The notes: a model not told the origin generated them from the sequence alone. A stretch of 41,528 nt of DNA from Clostridiales bacterium (GCA_012728435.1 JAAYFC010000098.1:1-41528), one strand, 5' to 3'; positions 6,840 through 15,926 are shown, numbered from the stretch's first letter. Numbers and translations: made by a program.

Positions 6840-7751
6840 ATGCACGCATCCATCAAAAGCCCCCACCGCCGAGGCTGGCAGGTGTACAAAAACAAGTTTC
6901 CGCAGGTGCTGCTGACCTTGATGTTTCAGTTAGTCATCCGGGGTGTCGCCTTTGTCCCCTTTATTTATTCGGTGATAACCGGTCAATTCTTTGGTTTCAA
7001 CAAGAACTATGTCATAGCCTATGGCTTTTTGTTTTCCCTGCCGCTGTACGTGCTTTTGGTCATGCCCCTGCGCTTCCAGGCAGCCGCCAAAAAAGCGCAG
7101 CTGCATGGCTTTACGCAGGATGCAAGCATCAATGGCCGCAACTATCTGGCGTGGCTGCGCGCAGCACTTGTCCGCCTGCTGCGCGCGCTGCCCTTTATCC
7201 TGCCCTTCTTTGTCTGCGCGGGGCTGTATTACTACATCATGCCCTATCCTGATTTCACCGTGCCCATGAACGCCATCACCAAAATTGGCGACGTGATTGG
7301 CAAGGGCTTTTTGGGCGGCGCCATCATGACGGTGCTGGTCATTTTGCTGTCCGCCATCCTGGCTGCCTGCGGCTGGCTACGCGGCGTCGCCTTTGAGCAC
7401 CAGGCTGTGATAGAGCAAGGAATTGGCCACTCCCTCAACCGGGCGCGGGATGTGCGCAAGCGAAGAAAGCACATCATCCGGAAGACTGTATTCAAAAACG
7501 CGCTGCTGACCTTCCCTGCCATCATCGGTGTCGCGGCAGTCATCGCGATGTACCTGATGTCCTTACCACGTGTGGGCATGCTGGCGCTGGATTATTTAAA
7601 TGCCGCCGCCAATTTGCTCAAGTTTGAGTTCCCATCCACCGTGCCCATCGCCATCGCGGGCATCCTGCTTGTACTTTGGCTGCCCCTGTTGCCCCTGCGC
7701 AAACTGGCGCTTGGCGCCGCGATGACCGAGCAATTGCAAGACAGCGAATGA
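6840..7751 (+). CDS. Uncharacterised multi-pass membrane protein
   Basis: A 303-residue protein with about six hydrophobic segments and a basic N-terminus (MHASIKSPHRRGWQVYK). A central cytoplasmic-looking segment is rich in Arg and Lys (ARDVRKRRKHIIRK). I do not recognise the family. The general layout recalls DUF975-like or glycerophosphoryl-diester-type integral membrane proteins, but no diagnostic motif is present. I chose ATG at 6840 because TAGGAGG (6827-6833) precedes it and the region upstream looks like structured leader, not protein. It is the first gene of a co-directional run, and its stop overlaps the next gene (ATGA). Regulation is probably through the leader RNA. Confidence 0.75.
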   Translation: MHASIKSPHRRGWQVYKNKFPQVLLTLMFQLVIRGVAFVPFIYSVITGQFFGFNKNYVIAYGFLFSLPLYVLLVMPLRFQAAAKKAQLHGFTQDASINGRNYLAWLRAALVRLLRALPFILPFFVCAGLYYYIMPYPDFTVPMNAITKIGDVIGKGFLGGAIMTVLVILLSAILAACGWLRGVAFEHQAVIEQGIGHSLNRARDVRKRRKHIIRKTVFKNALLTFPAIIGVAAVIAMYLMSLPRVGMLALDYLNAAANLLKFEFPSTVPIAIAGILLVLWLPLLPLRKLALGAAMTEQLQDSE

Positions 7752-8476
7752 GCATGGAGCGCCTGGACAAACTGCTGTCTGACCGCACCGATCTAAGCCG
7801 GGTGGAGGCCAAAAAGGCCATCAGGGCGGGGCGGGTGCAGGTGGCCGGGCGGGTGCTCAGGACACCGGACATAAGGGTGAACCCTGCGCTTCGTATAACG
7901 CTGGATAACAAAGCCCTGCGCGATAGCAGCGCGCTGTACATTCTGTTAAATAAACCAACCGGCCTGCTGACTGCGGCCAGGGACAGCCGGGCACCCACCG
8001 TAATGAACTTGCTGCCGCCCTATTTCGTTAAAATCAAATGCATGCCGGTGGGCAGGCTGGACAAGGACACCTCAGGCCTGCTGCTCCTGATGACGGATGG
8101 TGAGCTGGCGCACCGGCTGCTCTCCCCCAAACGCGGAATCGAGAAGGTGTATGAGGCACAGGTAGCCGGCCAGCTGGACGCGGAGGATGTGCAAGCCTTT
8201 CAGGAAGGGATTGCGCTGAGTGATTTCACCGCGCAGCCATCCCAGCTGCGCATCCTGCAGGCAGATGCGGAAGCCAGCACTGCGCAGGTAAGCCTGATGG
8301 AGGGCAAGCACCGCCAGGTACGGCGGATGCTTGGAAGCCGCGGACATGAGGTTCTTAGCCTCAAACGCCTGAAATTTGGCCCCATCGTATTGGAAGACCC
8401 GCTCCCCCCTGGGGCATACAGAGAATTAACGGACGATGAAGTCCAGGCGCTGAAGGAGGCAGTGAACCTTGTCTGA
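7748..8476 (+). CDS. RsuA/RluB-family rRNA pseudouridine synthase
   Basis: A 242-residue enzyme converting a specific rRNA uridine to pseudouridine. The N-terminal S4 RNA-binding domain (about 3-60) begins MERLDKLLSDRT and includes VEAKKAIRAGRVQVAG. The catalytic domain has the family motif GRLDKDTSGLLLL (about 101-113) with the essential Asp, preceded by LLNKPTGLLTA. The size and spacing match RsuA, which modifies position 516 of 16S rRNA in E. coli; the exact target here is unknown. The ATG at 7748 overlaps the preceding stop (ATGA); a second ATG at 7754 is also possible. The gene is next to a likely rRNA methyltransferase, suggesting a ribosome-modification pair. Confidence 0.92.
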   Translation: MSMERLDKLLSDRTDLSRVEAKKAIRAGRVQVAGRVLRTPDIRVNPALRITLDNKALRDSSALYILLNKPTGLLTAARDSRAPTVMNLLPPYFVKIKCMPVGRLDKDTSGLLLLMTDGELAHRLLSPKRGIEKVYEAQVAGQLDAEDVQAFQEGIALSDFTAQPSQLRILQADAEASTAQVSLMEGKHRQVRRMLGSRGHEVLSLKRLKFGPIVLEDPLPPGAYRELTDDEVQALKEAVNLV

Positions 8477-9074
8477 ACAATATTTCGAGGCACATCCAGT
8501 CTCCGCGCATCAACTGAGGGAAATCAAGCTGTCCTTTTTAGGAACCGATTTTGTATTTGAAACCGATGCCGGGGTCTTCTCACGCGACGGGCTGGATGAC
8601 GGCACTGAATTGCTGCTGAAGGAAGCCTTGCCGCATTTGTCCGGCCGGGTGCTGGATTTGGGTTGCGGCTGGGGCGCTGTGGGCGTCATCAGCAAAAAGA
8701 TCAAGCCCGCAGCAGACCTTGTGATGACCGACATCAACACGCGCGCGGCAGAATTGGCCAAACGAAACCTTAGGCGCAACGGTGTGCAAGCTGAGGTTGT
8801 AAGCGGGGATGGCTTTGAGGCGGTGGAAGGCATTTTTGACTGGATTTTGCTCAACCCGCCCATCCGTGCCGGAAAGCAGCTGGTATACTCATTGTATCAG
8901 GACAGCGCGCAGCGCCTCAGGGACAGCGGTACCCTGGCGATTGTCATCCGCAAGCAGCAGGGCGCTTTATCCACAAAGGACTATCTGCAGACACTGTTTG
9001 AGGAGGTTCGCCTCATCAACCGGAAGAAGGGCTACCACATCTATTTTTGCGGGAGGACAAAGCATGAAGTATGA
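8469..9074 (+). CDS. Class I SAM-dependent methyltransferase, RsmC/YbxB-like
   Basis: A 201-residue methyltransferase of the MTS family, which methylates guanine in rRNA. The SAM-binding motif LDLGCGWGAVGV lies near residues 63-74. The catalytic motif is NPPIRAGK, characteristic of the RsmC/RlmG/YbxB group. The start is a TTG at 8469 with AAGGAGG at 8453-8459; no better ATG exists before the conserved N-terminus. It overlaps the pseudouridine synthase by 8 bases and the lyase gene by 11, so the three are co-translated. It is shorter than E. coli RsmC because it lacks the duplicated N-terminal domain, as is usual in Firmicutes. Confidence 0.88.
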   Translation: MSEQYFEAHPVSAHQLREIKLSFLGTDFVFETDAGVFSRDGLDDGTELLLKEALPHLSGRVLDLGCGWGAVGVISKKIKPAADLVMTDINTRAAELAKRNLRRNGVQAEVVSGDGFEAVEGIFDWILLNPPIRAGKQLVYSLYQDSAQRLRDSGTLAIVIRKQQGALSTKDYLQTLFEEVRLINRKKGYHIYFCGRTKHEV

Positions 9075-10239
9075 CCAGGCATTTTTCGATGCCGGGATTG
9101 ATCGCACAGGCACAAACAGCCTGAAATGGTGCGCCAGGAGCTTCATCCAGGAGGGCATGGTGCCCCTGTGGGTGGCGGACATGGACTTCGCCTGCGCGCA
9201 GCCCATTGCGGACGCCCTCAAAGCGCGCGCGGAGCACGCCTGCTTTGGCTATACCTTTCCAGATGATGCGGACGCGCAGGCCTTGCTTGGCTTTTGGGAG
9301 CGCCGGCACAAACTGCGCCTGAACAAAAAGGATTTGCTTTTGATGCCCACCGTGGTCACCGGCCTGCGTGCCTGCGTGCAAACCATGACCCAGCCAGGCG
9401 ACGGCGTCATCATCCAGACCCCTGTGTATGGGCCCTTTATCTCCAGCATCAGGGACAGCGGCCGCGTGGTGCTGGATGCCGGCCTCCTGCGGGATCAGGA
9501 AGGCCGCTACACCATGGATTTTGACGCGATAGAACGCTTCTTACAGCAGGGCGCACGGCTGATGATCCTGTGCAACCCGCACAACCCTGTCTGTCGCGCC
9601 TGGTCACAGGAGGAGTTGCGCGCGCTGCTTGCCTTGCTGAATCGCTACAAGGCGCGGTTGGTCTCCGACGAAATCCACGCGGATTTTGTATTTTCACCCA
9701 AGGAATTTGTGCCCATCCTCTCCCTGCCCGAAGCCAGGGAAGGCACTGTCGCCCTCGTCTCCGCCAGTAAGACCTTTAACATCGCCGGATTACAGCAGGC
9801 GACCGCCATCTGCCGCGACCATGACATCATCAGCCTGCTCAAGCGGCACTTGGAGCGCGTAGGCGCCCAAACCGGCAATATCTTCGCCCTGGCTGCCACG
9901 CGCGCGGCTTATACAGCTTGCGATGACTGGCTGGATGGGCTGGTGCAGTACTTACATAGCAACCAGGAGGCGTTAAAAGACCTGCTCAATGAGCTGCTCC
10001 CCCACGCGGTGCTCACCCCGATGGAGTCCACCTTCTTAGCCTGGGTGGACATCCGCCCCTATGAGGTGCCGCACTGCGACATAGACGGCCGCTGCCGACG
10101 TCACGGCGTGGTGCTGACAAACGGCCAATTCTTCGGCGAGAGCAGCGGTGAGGGCTTCATGCGAATCAACTACGGCTGCCCCCAGGGGCAATTATTAGAA
10201 GGCGTGCAGCGCTTCGCACACGCGATAAAGGAAGGATAA
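9064..10239 (+). CDS. patB: MalY/PatB-family PLP-dependent cystathionine beta-lyase
   Basis: A 391-residue fold-type I PLP enzyme that cleaves C-S bonds in cystathionine or cysteine conjugates, releasing pyruvate and ammonia. Visible motifs: the early VPLWVADMDF, the substrate/PLP region TPVYGPF, the Asp of VSDEIHADF, and the Schiff-base Lys in SASKTFNIAGL (about residue 234). The conserved CNPHNPVGR motif reads CNPHNPVCR here, an unusual Gly-to-Cys change. The start at 9064 follows GGGAGG (9051-9056) and overlaps the methyltransferase stop. MalY-type regulatory activity is possible in the family, but nothing here shows it. Confidence 0.9.
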   Translation: MKYDQAFFDAGIDRTGTNSLKWCARSFIQEGMVPLWVADMDFACAQPIADALKARAEHACFGYTFPDDADAQALLGFWERRHKLRLNKKDLLLMPTVVTGLRACVQTMTQPGDGVIIQTPVYGPFISSIRDSGRVVLDAGLLRDQEGRYTMDFDAIERFLQQGARLMILCNPHNPVCRAWSQEELRALLALLNRYKARLVSDEIHADFVFSPKEFVPILSLPEAREGTVALVSASKTFNIAGLQQATAICRDHDIISLLKRHLERVGAQTGNIFALAATRAAYTACDDWLDGLVQYLHSNQEALKDLLNELLPHAVLTPMESTFLAWVDIRPYEVPHCDIDGRCRRHGVVLTNGQFFGESSGEGFMRINYGCPQGQLLEGVQRFAHAIKEG

Positions 10240-10242
10240 GGA

Positions 10243-11634
10243 ATGACACACAAGGAGTTCAACGAGCTGCTGGAAAGCCTGAGAGAGCCCATGGTCAAAA
10301 CCTTGCAGGAATGGGTGCGTATCCCCAGCCTGAAAGAGGAGGCCGCTAAAAACGCGCCCTTTGGCCAGCCGCTGCGTGAGATGCTGGACAAGGTCTTGCA
10401 TGATTGCCGCGAGCTGGGCTTTGACGTAAAGGACTATGACGGCTACGCGGGCGACGCCAAGATGGGCGAGGGCAGCGACGAGGACGCCCTGGGCATCCTG
10501 GCTCATATTGACGTGGTGCCCGTGGGCGACGGATGGACGCGGGAGCCCTTTGGCGCCCAGCTTGAAGGCGATTTGTTGTACGGCCGCGGGACAAGCGACG
10601 ACAAGGGGCCGCTGGCCGCAGCGCTTTATGCCATGGTTGCCATCAAGAAGGCGGGCATTCCGCTCAAGCGCAAAATCACCCTCATCTTTGGCTGTGATGA
10701 GGAAAGCGGCATGGAGGACATGAAACACTATAAAAAAGTGGCCACCATGCCCAAAACTGGTTTCAGCCCGGATGCCAGCTATCCCATCATCAACCTGGAA
10801 AAAGGCATGATTGGCCTGGGTCTTACGGCAAACGTGCCGGATGCTGGTTTGCGCGTGCTGGAGCTGAAGGTGGGCGAGCGCCAGAATGTCATCCCGGGCA
10901 AGGCCAGCGCGCTGGTGTTGGGCGATGAATCTTTCATTGACAAGGTTGCCCAGATTTCAAAGAAATATGCGTGGCCGGTTGAAGCAAAAATGGAAGACGG
11001 TGCCGTGCGCATTTTAGCCACCGGGATTAACGGCCATGCCGCCTATCCCAAGACCGCCAGGAACGCCATTGGCCAGCTGCTAATCACCTTAAAGGAACTG
11101 GGAGCTGGGGGTCCCATCGCGACGCTGGCCGAAGCCATCGGCACTGATTCCTACGGTGAGGGCCTGGGAATCAAGTCGCAGGACAAGGCCTCCGGCCCGC
11201 TCACCTGCAACCTGGGGATTATCCGTTTGAAGGACAGCCAGTTGACCGCGACACTGGACATCCGCTACCCCTTGCTAATTGCAGGCGAGCGCATCCAGCG
11301 CATTGTGGAGGCGCACCTGGAAGGCTTTGAGGTCAAGCAGACCTCCTTTAAACTGCCGCACTACGTCCCAGCATCCAGTGAGCTGGTGCAAGGCCTGTTA
11401 AACGCCTACCATGAGGTGACCGGACGCGAGAAAACCACCCTGTCCACCGGCGGCGGCACCTACGCGCGGATGCTGCAGGAGGGTGTGGCCTTTGGCGCCA
11501 GCTTCCCGGAGGACCCGGATGTCGCCCACCAGGCGGACGAGCACGTCAGCATTGACAAATTGATGCTGAGCATGAAGATTTTTGCCCACGCCATCATCAA
11601 CCTGGCGGGTAAGGAGGGACTGCGGAATGCGTGA
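10243..11634 (+). CDS. pepV: PepV-type M20 dipeptidase
   Basis: A 463-residue zinc dipeptidase of family M20, cleaving a broad range of dipeptides in the cytoplasm. Metal and catalytic motifs are in order: LAHIDVVPVGDGW (His ligand and nearby Asp), YGRGTSDDKGPLAAAL (bridging Asp), CDEESGMEDM (general-base Glu plus Glu ligand), FSPDASYPIINLEKG, and a final His in HQADEHV. Length and motifs match Lactobacillus PepV. It starts three bases after the lyase stop with AAGGATAAGG before the ATG, and its end overlaps the next gene by 8 bases. With the lyase, it could feed amino-acid sulphur and peptide catabolism. Confidence 0.93.
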   Translation: MTHKEFNELLESLREPMVKTLQEWVRIPSLKEEAAKNAPFGQPLREMLDKVLHDCRELGFDVKDYDGYAGDAKMGEGSDEDALGILAHIDVVPVGDGWTREPFGAQLEGDLLYGRGTSDDKGPLAAALYAMVAIKKAGIPLKRKITLIFGCDEESGMEDMKHYKKVATMPKTGFSPDASYPIINLEKGMIGLGLTANVPDAGLRVLELKVGERQNVIPGKASALVLGDESFIDKVAQISKKYAWPVEAKMEDGAVRILATGINGHAAYPKTARNAIGQLLITLKELGAGGPIATLAEAIGTDSYGEGLGIKSQDKASGPLTCNLGIIRLKDSQLTATLDIRYPLLIAGERIQRIVEAHLEGFEVKQTSFKLPHYVPASSELVQGLLNAYHEVTGREKTTLSTGGGTYARMLQEGVAFGASFPEDPDVAHQADEHVSIDKLMLSMKIFAHAIINLAGKEGLRNA

Positions 11635-11986
11635 AACCCAGATGATAACCTGCATTTCCTGCCCCGTTGGCTGCCGGATGACAGTCACACTTAAGGACGG
11701 CCAGTTTGAAAGCGTCACAGGCAATACCTGCAAGCGCGGGGAGGTCTACGCACGGCAGGAAAGCGTGATGCCCATGCGCATGGTGACCGCGGTGGCGCCT
11801 GTCATTGGCAGCGCTGTGCCCATCAGCCTGAAGACCCAGACCCCCATCCCCAAGGACAGGATTGCTGAGTGCATGGACGAAATCAACCAGTTACAGCTGC
11901 ATCTCCCCATTTTGTTGGGCGATGTCCTTAAAGAAAACGTGGCGGGCACCGGGGTGAACCTGGTTGCAACCCGCACCTTGGTGTAG
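11627..11986 (+). CDS. DUF1667 cysteine-rich protein
   Basis: A 119-residue protein starting MRETQMITCISCPVGCRM. Its Cys pattern C-x2-C-x3-C followed by GNTCKRG (residues ~9-33) is the hallmark of DUF1667 and looks like a metal or iron-sulphur site. In many anaerobes this domain is encoded beside FAD-dependent oxidoreductases linked to glycerol-3-phosphate metabolism. No such partner is present here, so it is either an orphan or works with an enzyme encoded elsewhere. I chose ATG at 11627 for AAGGAGG (11611-11617). It overlaps the peptidase stop and is followed two bases later by the isomerase gene. Confidence 0.82.
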   Translation: MRETQMITCISCPVGCRMTVTLKDGQFESVTGNTCKRGEVYARQESVMPMRMVTAVAPVIGSAVPISLKTQTPIPKDRIAECMDEINQLQLHLPILLGDVLKENVAGTGVNLVATRTLV

Positions 11987-11988
11987 AT

Positions 11989-12954
11989 ATGTTAAAACCA
12001 ATGTTGATGACCCCCGCCTGGCGCCACGGTGCCATGACCCCCTGGGGCGGCGAAAAACTAAGCCGGCTGTACAACAAAAAAACGCCTGGCGAACAAGCCG
12101 GGGAAGGGCTGGAGCTGTCTGCCATTCCCGGCCTTGAAAGCAGGAACCCGCAAGGGCAGACGCTGACGCAATTGATTGACCAATACGGCAGCGACCTGTT
12201 GGGCCGCAAGATCAAGGAGCCCTTTCCCCTGCTGCTGAAGCTGATTGACGCGAAGGGACAATTGTCAGTGCAGGTTCACCCAGGGGATGACTATGCCCGG
12301 GTACACCACGGGAAGCTGGGCAAGAACGAGGCCTGGGTCATCCTGGAGGCGGAGCCTGGCGCGCAGCTGATTGCGGGGCTAAAGGAAGGCGTCACAAAAG
12401 AAGAACTGCGCGAAGCGTCCCTCAAAGGCCAGGAAATTGAGTCTTTGATGCGCTATGTGGATGTGCAGCCGGGCGAGATTTACTACATCCCGGCTGGCAC
12501 TGTTCATGCCATCGGCGCCGGATTGGTGTTGTATGAAATCCAGCAGTCCAGTGACGTCACCTACCGCCTGTATGACTGGGGCCGTGTGGACAAGGACGGT
12601 AAAGGCCGCGAGCTGCACCTGGACCATTCGCTGGAAGTGGTGGACGTAAACAGCCGTCCCACGCCTGCGGTGCCGGGGATGGTGATGACCGATGAGCGCG
12701 GCACGATGGAGCGCATGCTGGACACGCCCTATTTCCTGCTGGACAGACTGCGTGATTGCAAGGACTTGCGCATCCAGTCCACCCCGGCTCATTTTTCCGT
12801 CATCACGGCCTTCTCCCCCATGTGGATCGCCTGGGAGGACGGGGAGCTCAAGCTGCAAACCGGCCAGACTGCCCTGCTGCCGGCAAATGGCTATGAGTTG
12901 TCCCTCACCGGGGACAGCGCACTGCTGGCCTCCCCCGTTGAGTTGGAACCATAG
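11989..12954 (+). CDS. manA: Class I mannose-6-phosphate isomerase
   Basis: A 321-residue cupin enzyme interconverting mannose-6-phosphate and fructose-6-phosphate. Zinc-site motifs are visible: QVHPGDDYAR (about 95-104), KNEAWVILEAEPGA, and PAGTVHAIGAGLVLYEIQQSSDVTYRLYD read in two parts (His near 173). The short ~320-residue form is that of Bacillus ManA/Pmi. The ATG at 11989 lacks a clear ribosome site and follows the previous stop by two bases, so coupled translation is likely; ATG at 12004 is an alternative. It ends the operon, just before a bidirectional terminator. Confidence 0.93.
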   Translation: MLKPMLMTPAWRHGAMTPWGGEKLSRLYNKKTPGEQAGEGLELSAIPGLESRNPQGQTLTQLIDQYGSDLLGRKIKEPFPLLLKLIDAKGQLSVQVHPGDDYARVHHGKLGKNEAWVILEAEPGAQLIAGLKEGVTKEELREASLKGQEIESLMRYVDVQPGEIYYIPAGTVHAIGAGLVLYEIQQSSDVTYRLYDWGRVDKDGKGRELHLDHSLEVVDVNSRPTPAVPGMVMTDERGTMERMLDTPYFLLDRLRDCKDLRIQSTPAHFSVITAFSPMWIAWEDGELKLQTGQTALLPANGYELSLTGDSALLASPVELEP

Positions 12955-12967
12955 TCTATTTACAAAG

Positions 12968-13003
12968 AAGCCGGGCGCAGAATACACTGTGCCCGGCTTT
13001 TTG
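12968..13003. terminator. Bidirectional intrinsic terminator
   Basis: AAGCCGGGC (12968-12976) pairs with GCCCGGCTT (12991-12999). T runs follow on both strands (TTTTT on +, CTTCTTTG on -). It separates the convergent manA and pntB genes. Confidence 0.9.
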
Positions 13004-13018
13004 ATGTGTGTCTGTTGA

Positions 13019-14473
13019 TTACAGTTTGCTCAGTAAGGTTTCAATGCTGGCCTTGGCGTCCCCTAAGAGCAGCAGAATGGATTCATGCGGGTTGTACAGG
13101 GGGTTGTCCACGCCGGCATAGCCGGGCTTGGTATCAAAATTGCAGATGACCAGGCGTTTGGCCTTCCCCGCGTCCAGGATGGGCATGCCATAAATGGGCG
13201 TGCCTTCTGCTGTATTGGCGGCGGGGTTGATGACGTCGTTGGCACCGATGACAATGACCAGGTCTGTATTGGGGAAATCCGGGTTGATCTCGTCCATCTC
13301 GCACAGCAATTCATAGGGGATGTCCACCTCCGCCAGAAGCACATTCATGTGCCCGGGCATGCGGCCAGCCACCGGATGGATGGCAAAGCGCACGGTTTTA
13401 CCCAGCGACTCCAGCTTGTCGGTGAACTGCTTGACCAGCTCCTGCGCCTGGGACAAGGCCATGCCGTAACCGGGGATAACTATCACGGACTGGGCTTCAC
13501 CCAGCCAGGAGTCTAAATCGGATTCCTGCGCGGCTTTCTGTGGGGCTTCCTCTTGTGCCGCTTCTGCTGATGTGTCAGTTTCTTTAGTGGATTCTGTTTC
13601 CCCAATAAGCGGTTCCCCCGCCGCGTCCGCCACCTCTTTTTGCACCGCTTCGGGCTGTTTGCCGGCGCTGGAGAAGATGACCTGGCTTAGCCTGCGGTTC
13701 ATGGCGCGGCACATGATCAGGGTGAGCAGCAATCCCGATGCCCCGACGATGGCACCAACAGAGACCAGCAGGATATCGCCCAACGCCATCCCCGCGATGC
13801 TGGCCGCAACGCCTGAGGAGGAGTTGAGCAGGCTGATGGTAATGGGCATGTCCGCCCCGCCCACGCGGATGGCGAACAGCCAGCCAAACAGTAAACCCAC
13901 AAAGGAGAGAAGCAGGCATAGCATCAGGTGCGTGGATTGTGCGCTGATGGGCAGCAGCACCATCAAGACCACCAGCACCAGGGCAGCAAAGCCCGTCAGC
14001 GCGCTGTGCGCTGGAAAGATGATGGGTTTTTGGGGGAAGATGCCGTGCAGCTTGCTGGCTGCCACAAGGGAGCCGGAGAGGGTTAAGGCGCCAATGCCCA
14101 GCGCCAGCCCCGCTGTGCCCAGCTCAAACTTGCCCAACATGCTGCCGGTGAGCACCGTTAGGACGGCTGCCAGGCTGGACGCCAGGCCGCCTAAACCGTT
14201 GAGCAAGCCGACCATCTGCGGCATCTGAATCATCCTGACCTTGGCGGCCATGTAGACACTCAGTACGCTGCCCACCAGCAGGGCTCCGATGATGTAGGTC
14301 AGGCTGCCTGTGAAGTCCGTGCGCGCCATGGTGGCGACGATGGCCAGCAGCATGCACAGCGCGGATAAACGGTTGCCCAAGACGGCCGTTTTGACATTGC
14401 TCATCAAGCGGATGCCCAGCAGGACACCCAGGCTAAGGACAGCGCTGATGATGTAATACAGTGTATCGCTCAT
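13019..14473 (-). CDS. pntB: NAD(P) transhydrogenase subunit beta
   Basis: A 484-residue membrane subunit of the proton-translocating transhydrogenase, which couples hydride transfer from NADH to NADP+ to proton flow. The N-terminal ~265 residues hold eight or nine membrane helices. An acidic, Ala/Glu-rich linker (about 275-320) leads to the NADP(H)-binding domain III with GYGMALSQAQ, IHPVAGRMPGHMNVLLAE, VIGANDVINPAA and NFDTKPGYAGVDN. All diagnostic motifs are intact. The start overlaps the pntAb stop (ATGA). It is last in the operon, before the shared terminator. Confidence 0.96.
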   Translation of the reverse strand: MSDTLYYIISAVLSLGVLLGIRLMSNVKTAVLGNRLSALCMLLAIVATMARTDFTGSLTYIIGALLVGSVLSVYMAAKVRMIQMPQMVGLLNGLGGLASSLAAVLTVLTGSMLGKFELGTAGLALGIGALTLSGSLVAASKLHGIFPQKPIIFPAHSALTGFAALVLVVLMVLLPISAQSTHLMLCLLLSFVGLLFGWLFAIRVGGADMPITISLLNSSSGVAASIAGMALGDILLVSVGAIVGASGLLLTLIMCRAMNRRLSQVIFSSAGKQPEAVQKEVADAAGEPLIGETESTKETDTSAEAAQEEAPQKAAQESDLDSWLGEAQSVIVIPGYGMALSQAQELVKQFTDKLESLGKTVRFAIHPVAGRMPGHMNVLLAEVDIPYELLCEMDEINPDFPNTDLVIVIGANDVINPAANTAEGTPIYGMPILDAGKAKRLVICNFDTKPGYAGVDNPLYNPHESILLLLGDAKASIETLLSKL

Positions 14474-14772
14474 TCGCTCTCCTCCTTCGTGCCTTTGTTG
14501 CTGTGGAACATGCGCAGCATGCGGTCGGTTACGCCAAAGCCGCTGACCACGTTAATCAGTGCCGCGACGATGCCCAGGGCGCCCAGCAGTTTGCCCACCA
14601 CCGAGCCCGCCAGGGTCGTCACCGCGATGATGCCCAGGATGGTGATGCCGGACAGGGCATTCATACCGCTCATCAAGGGGGTGTGCAGCAGGCTGGGCAC
14701 CGCGTTGATCAGCCGGTACCCCAGCAACATGGCCGCGATGAAGACCAAAATCAGGATAAGTTCTTTGCTCAT
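14470..14772 (-). CDS. pntAb: NAD(P) transhydrogenase alpha subunit, membrane part
   Basis: A 100-residue protein with three to four hydrophobic helices, matching the membrane domain that is the C-terminal part of PntA in E. coli but a separate gene in many bacteria. It includes NAVPSLLHTPLMSGMNALSGI, conserved in this subunit, and VVSGFGVTDRMLRMF. It overlaps pntAa at one end and pntB at the other by 4 bases each, consistent with equal production of the three subunits. Confidence 0.93.
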   Translation of the reverse strand: MSKELILILVFIAAMLLGYRLINAVPSLLHTPLMSGMNALSGITILGIIAVTTLAGSVVGKLLGALGIVAALINVVSGFGVTDRMLRMFHSNKGTKEESE

Positions 14773-15926
14773 AGGCCCATTGCCTCCCGCGCCCCTTGAT
14801 GGACCACCTCCCGGTCCTTGGTGGTAAGGATGCCCTGGACAATTTCGTCCTGGGGATCTAAGTTGAACTGGTTGTCTTTCACCAGGTAGTTCACCAGGTT
14901 GAACATATTAAGCGCGAACATGCTGGTGGAGGACTCGGGCAGAAGGCCGGGGATGTTTTTGATGCCCACCAGGTGGACGTTATGGGTGAGGGAAATCTCA
15001 CCAGGCGGGGTCAACTCGCAGTTGCCGCCCTGGTCGATGGAGATGTCCACAATAACGGCCCCGGGCTTCATGGTTTTCACCATTTCCTCGGTGATGAGCA
15101 CCGGTGCCAGTTTGCCAGGCACGAGGGCGGACAGGAAGATGAAGTCCATCTCCGGCAGCTGCGCCGCCAGGGCTTCACGCTCTGCGCGCAGCAGCTCGGG
15201 GCTTAGGGATTTGGCGTAGCCGCCCTCGCCCACCGCCGCTTCATCCGGCACATTCAATTCGATAATCTTGGCGCCCAGGCTTTGGGCCTGTTCCCGTGCC
15301 GCGGGGCGGATATCTGCCGCAAACACGCGCGCGCCCAGCCGTTTGACCGTGGCCAGCGCCTGCGAGCCGCCCACGCCAACGCCGATGACGAGGGCGTTGA
15401 TGGGCTTGATCATACCAATGGCGGAAAAGATCTGCGGCACAAAGCGCGGCAGCAGGTTCACGCCCATGAGCGTGCCTTTGTAGCCGGCACAGGTGGACAT
15501 GCCGGTGAGCGCATCCATGGCCTGGGCCCGTGAGATGCGCGGCACGCCGTCTAAGGTGAGGGCAGTGACACCCCGGGCTGCCAGGTTTTTCACCATCTGG
15601 TGGTTGGCAGGGGCCGCGGGATGAATGAAGGTGATGAGGGTTTGGCCAGGATGCATCAAGTCCACCTCGTGGATGGCCAGTTCCTCGTTAAACAGCGGTT
15701 CTTTGACCTTTAAGATCAGGTCCGCGCGGTCGTAGATATCCTTTGCGGACTGCACCATCTCGGCGCCTGCCGCCTGATATTGTTCATCATGGAAAAACGA
15801 GCCTTCCCCCGCGTCATGCTCGACCAAAACGGTATGGCCCAGGGCAATATAACGGGCGCAGACTTCGGGCGTGGCGGCAACGCGGTTTTCATCGTGCATG
15901 ATTTCCTTTGGAACACCAATAATCAT
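14769..15926 (-). CDS. pntAa: NAD(P) transhydrogenase alpha subunit, NAD-binding part
   Basis: A 385-residue soluble domain I of the transhydrogenase, related to alanine dehydrogenase. It starts MIIGVPKEIMHDENRVAATP, has the nucleotide fold GVGVGGSQALATVKRLGA (about 178-195), and DISIDQGGNCE near residue 290. The residues RISRAQAMDAL follow the mobile PNT pattern, not alanine dehydrogenase. The immediate pntAb and pntB neighbours confirm the assignment. The ATG at 15926 follows AGGGGGAAATC and a good promoter. The operon would supply NADPH, used by, for example, the glutamate dehydrogenase encoded at 31588-32925. Confidence 0.93.
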   Translation of the reverse strand: MIIGVPKEIMHDENRVAATPEVCARYIALGHTVLVEHDAGEGSFFHDEQYQAAGAEMVQSAKDIYDRADLILKVKEPLFNEELAIHEVDLMHPGQTLITFIHPAAPANHQMVKNLAARGVTALTLDGVPRISRAQAMDALTGMSTCAGYKGTLMGVNLLPRFVPQIFSAIGMIKPINALVIGVGVGGSQALATVKRLGARVFAADIRPAAREQAQSLGAKIIELNVPDEAAVGEGGYAKSLSPELLRAEREALAAQLPEMDFIFLSALVPGKLAPVLITEEMVKTMKPGAVIVDISIDQGGNCELTPPGEISLTHNVHLVGIKNIPGLLPESSTSMFALNMFNLVNYLVKDNQFNLDPQDEIVQGILTTKDREVVHQGAREAMGL

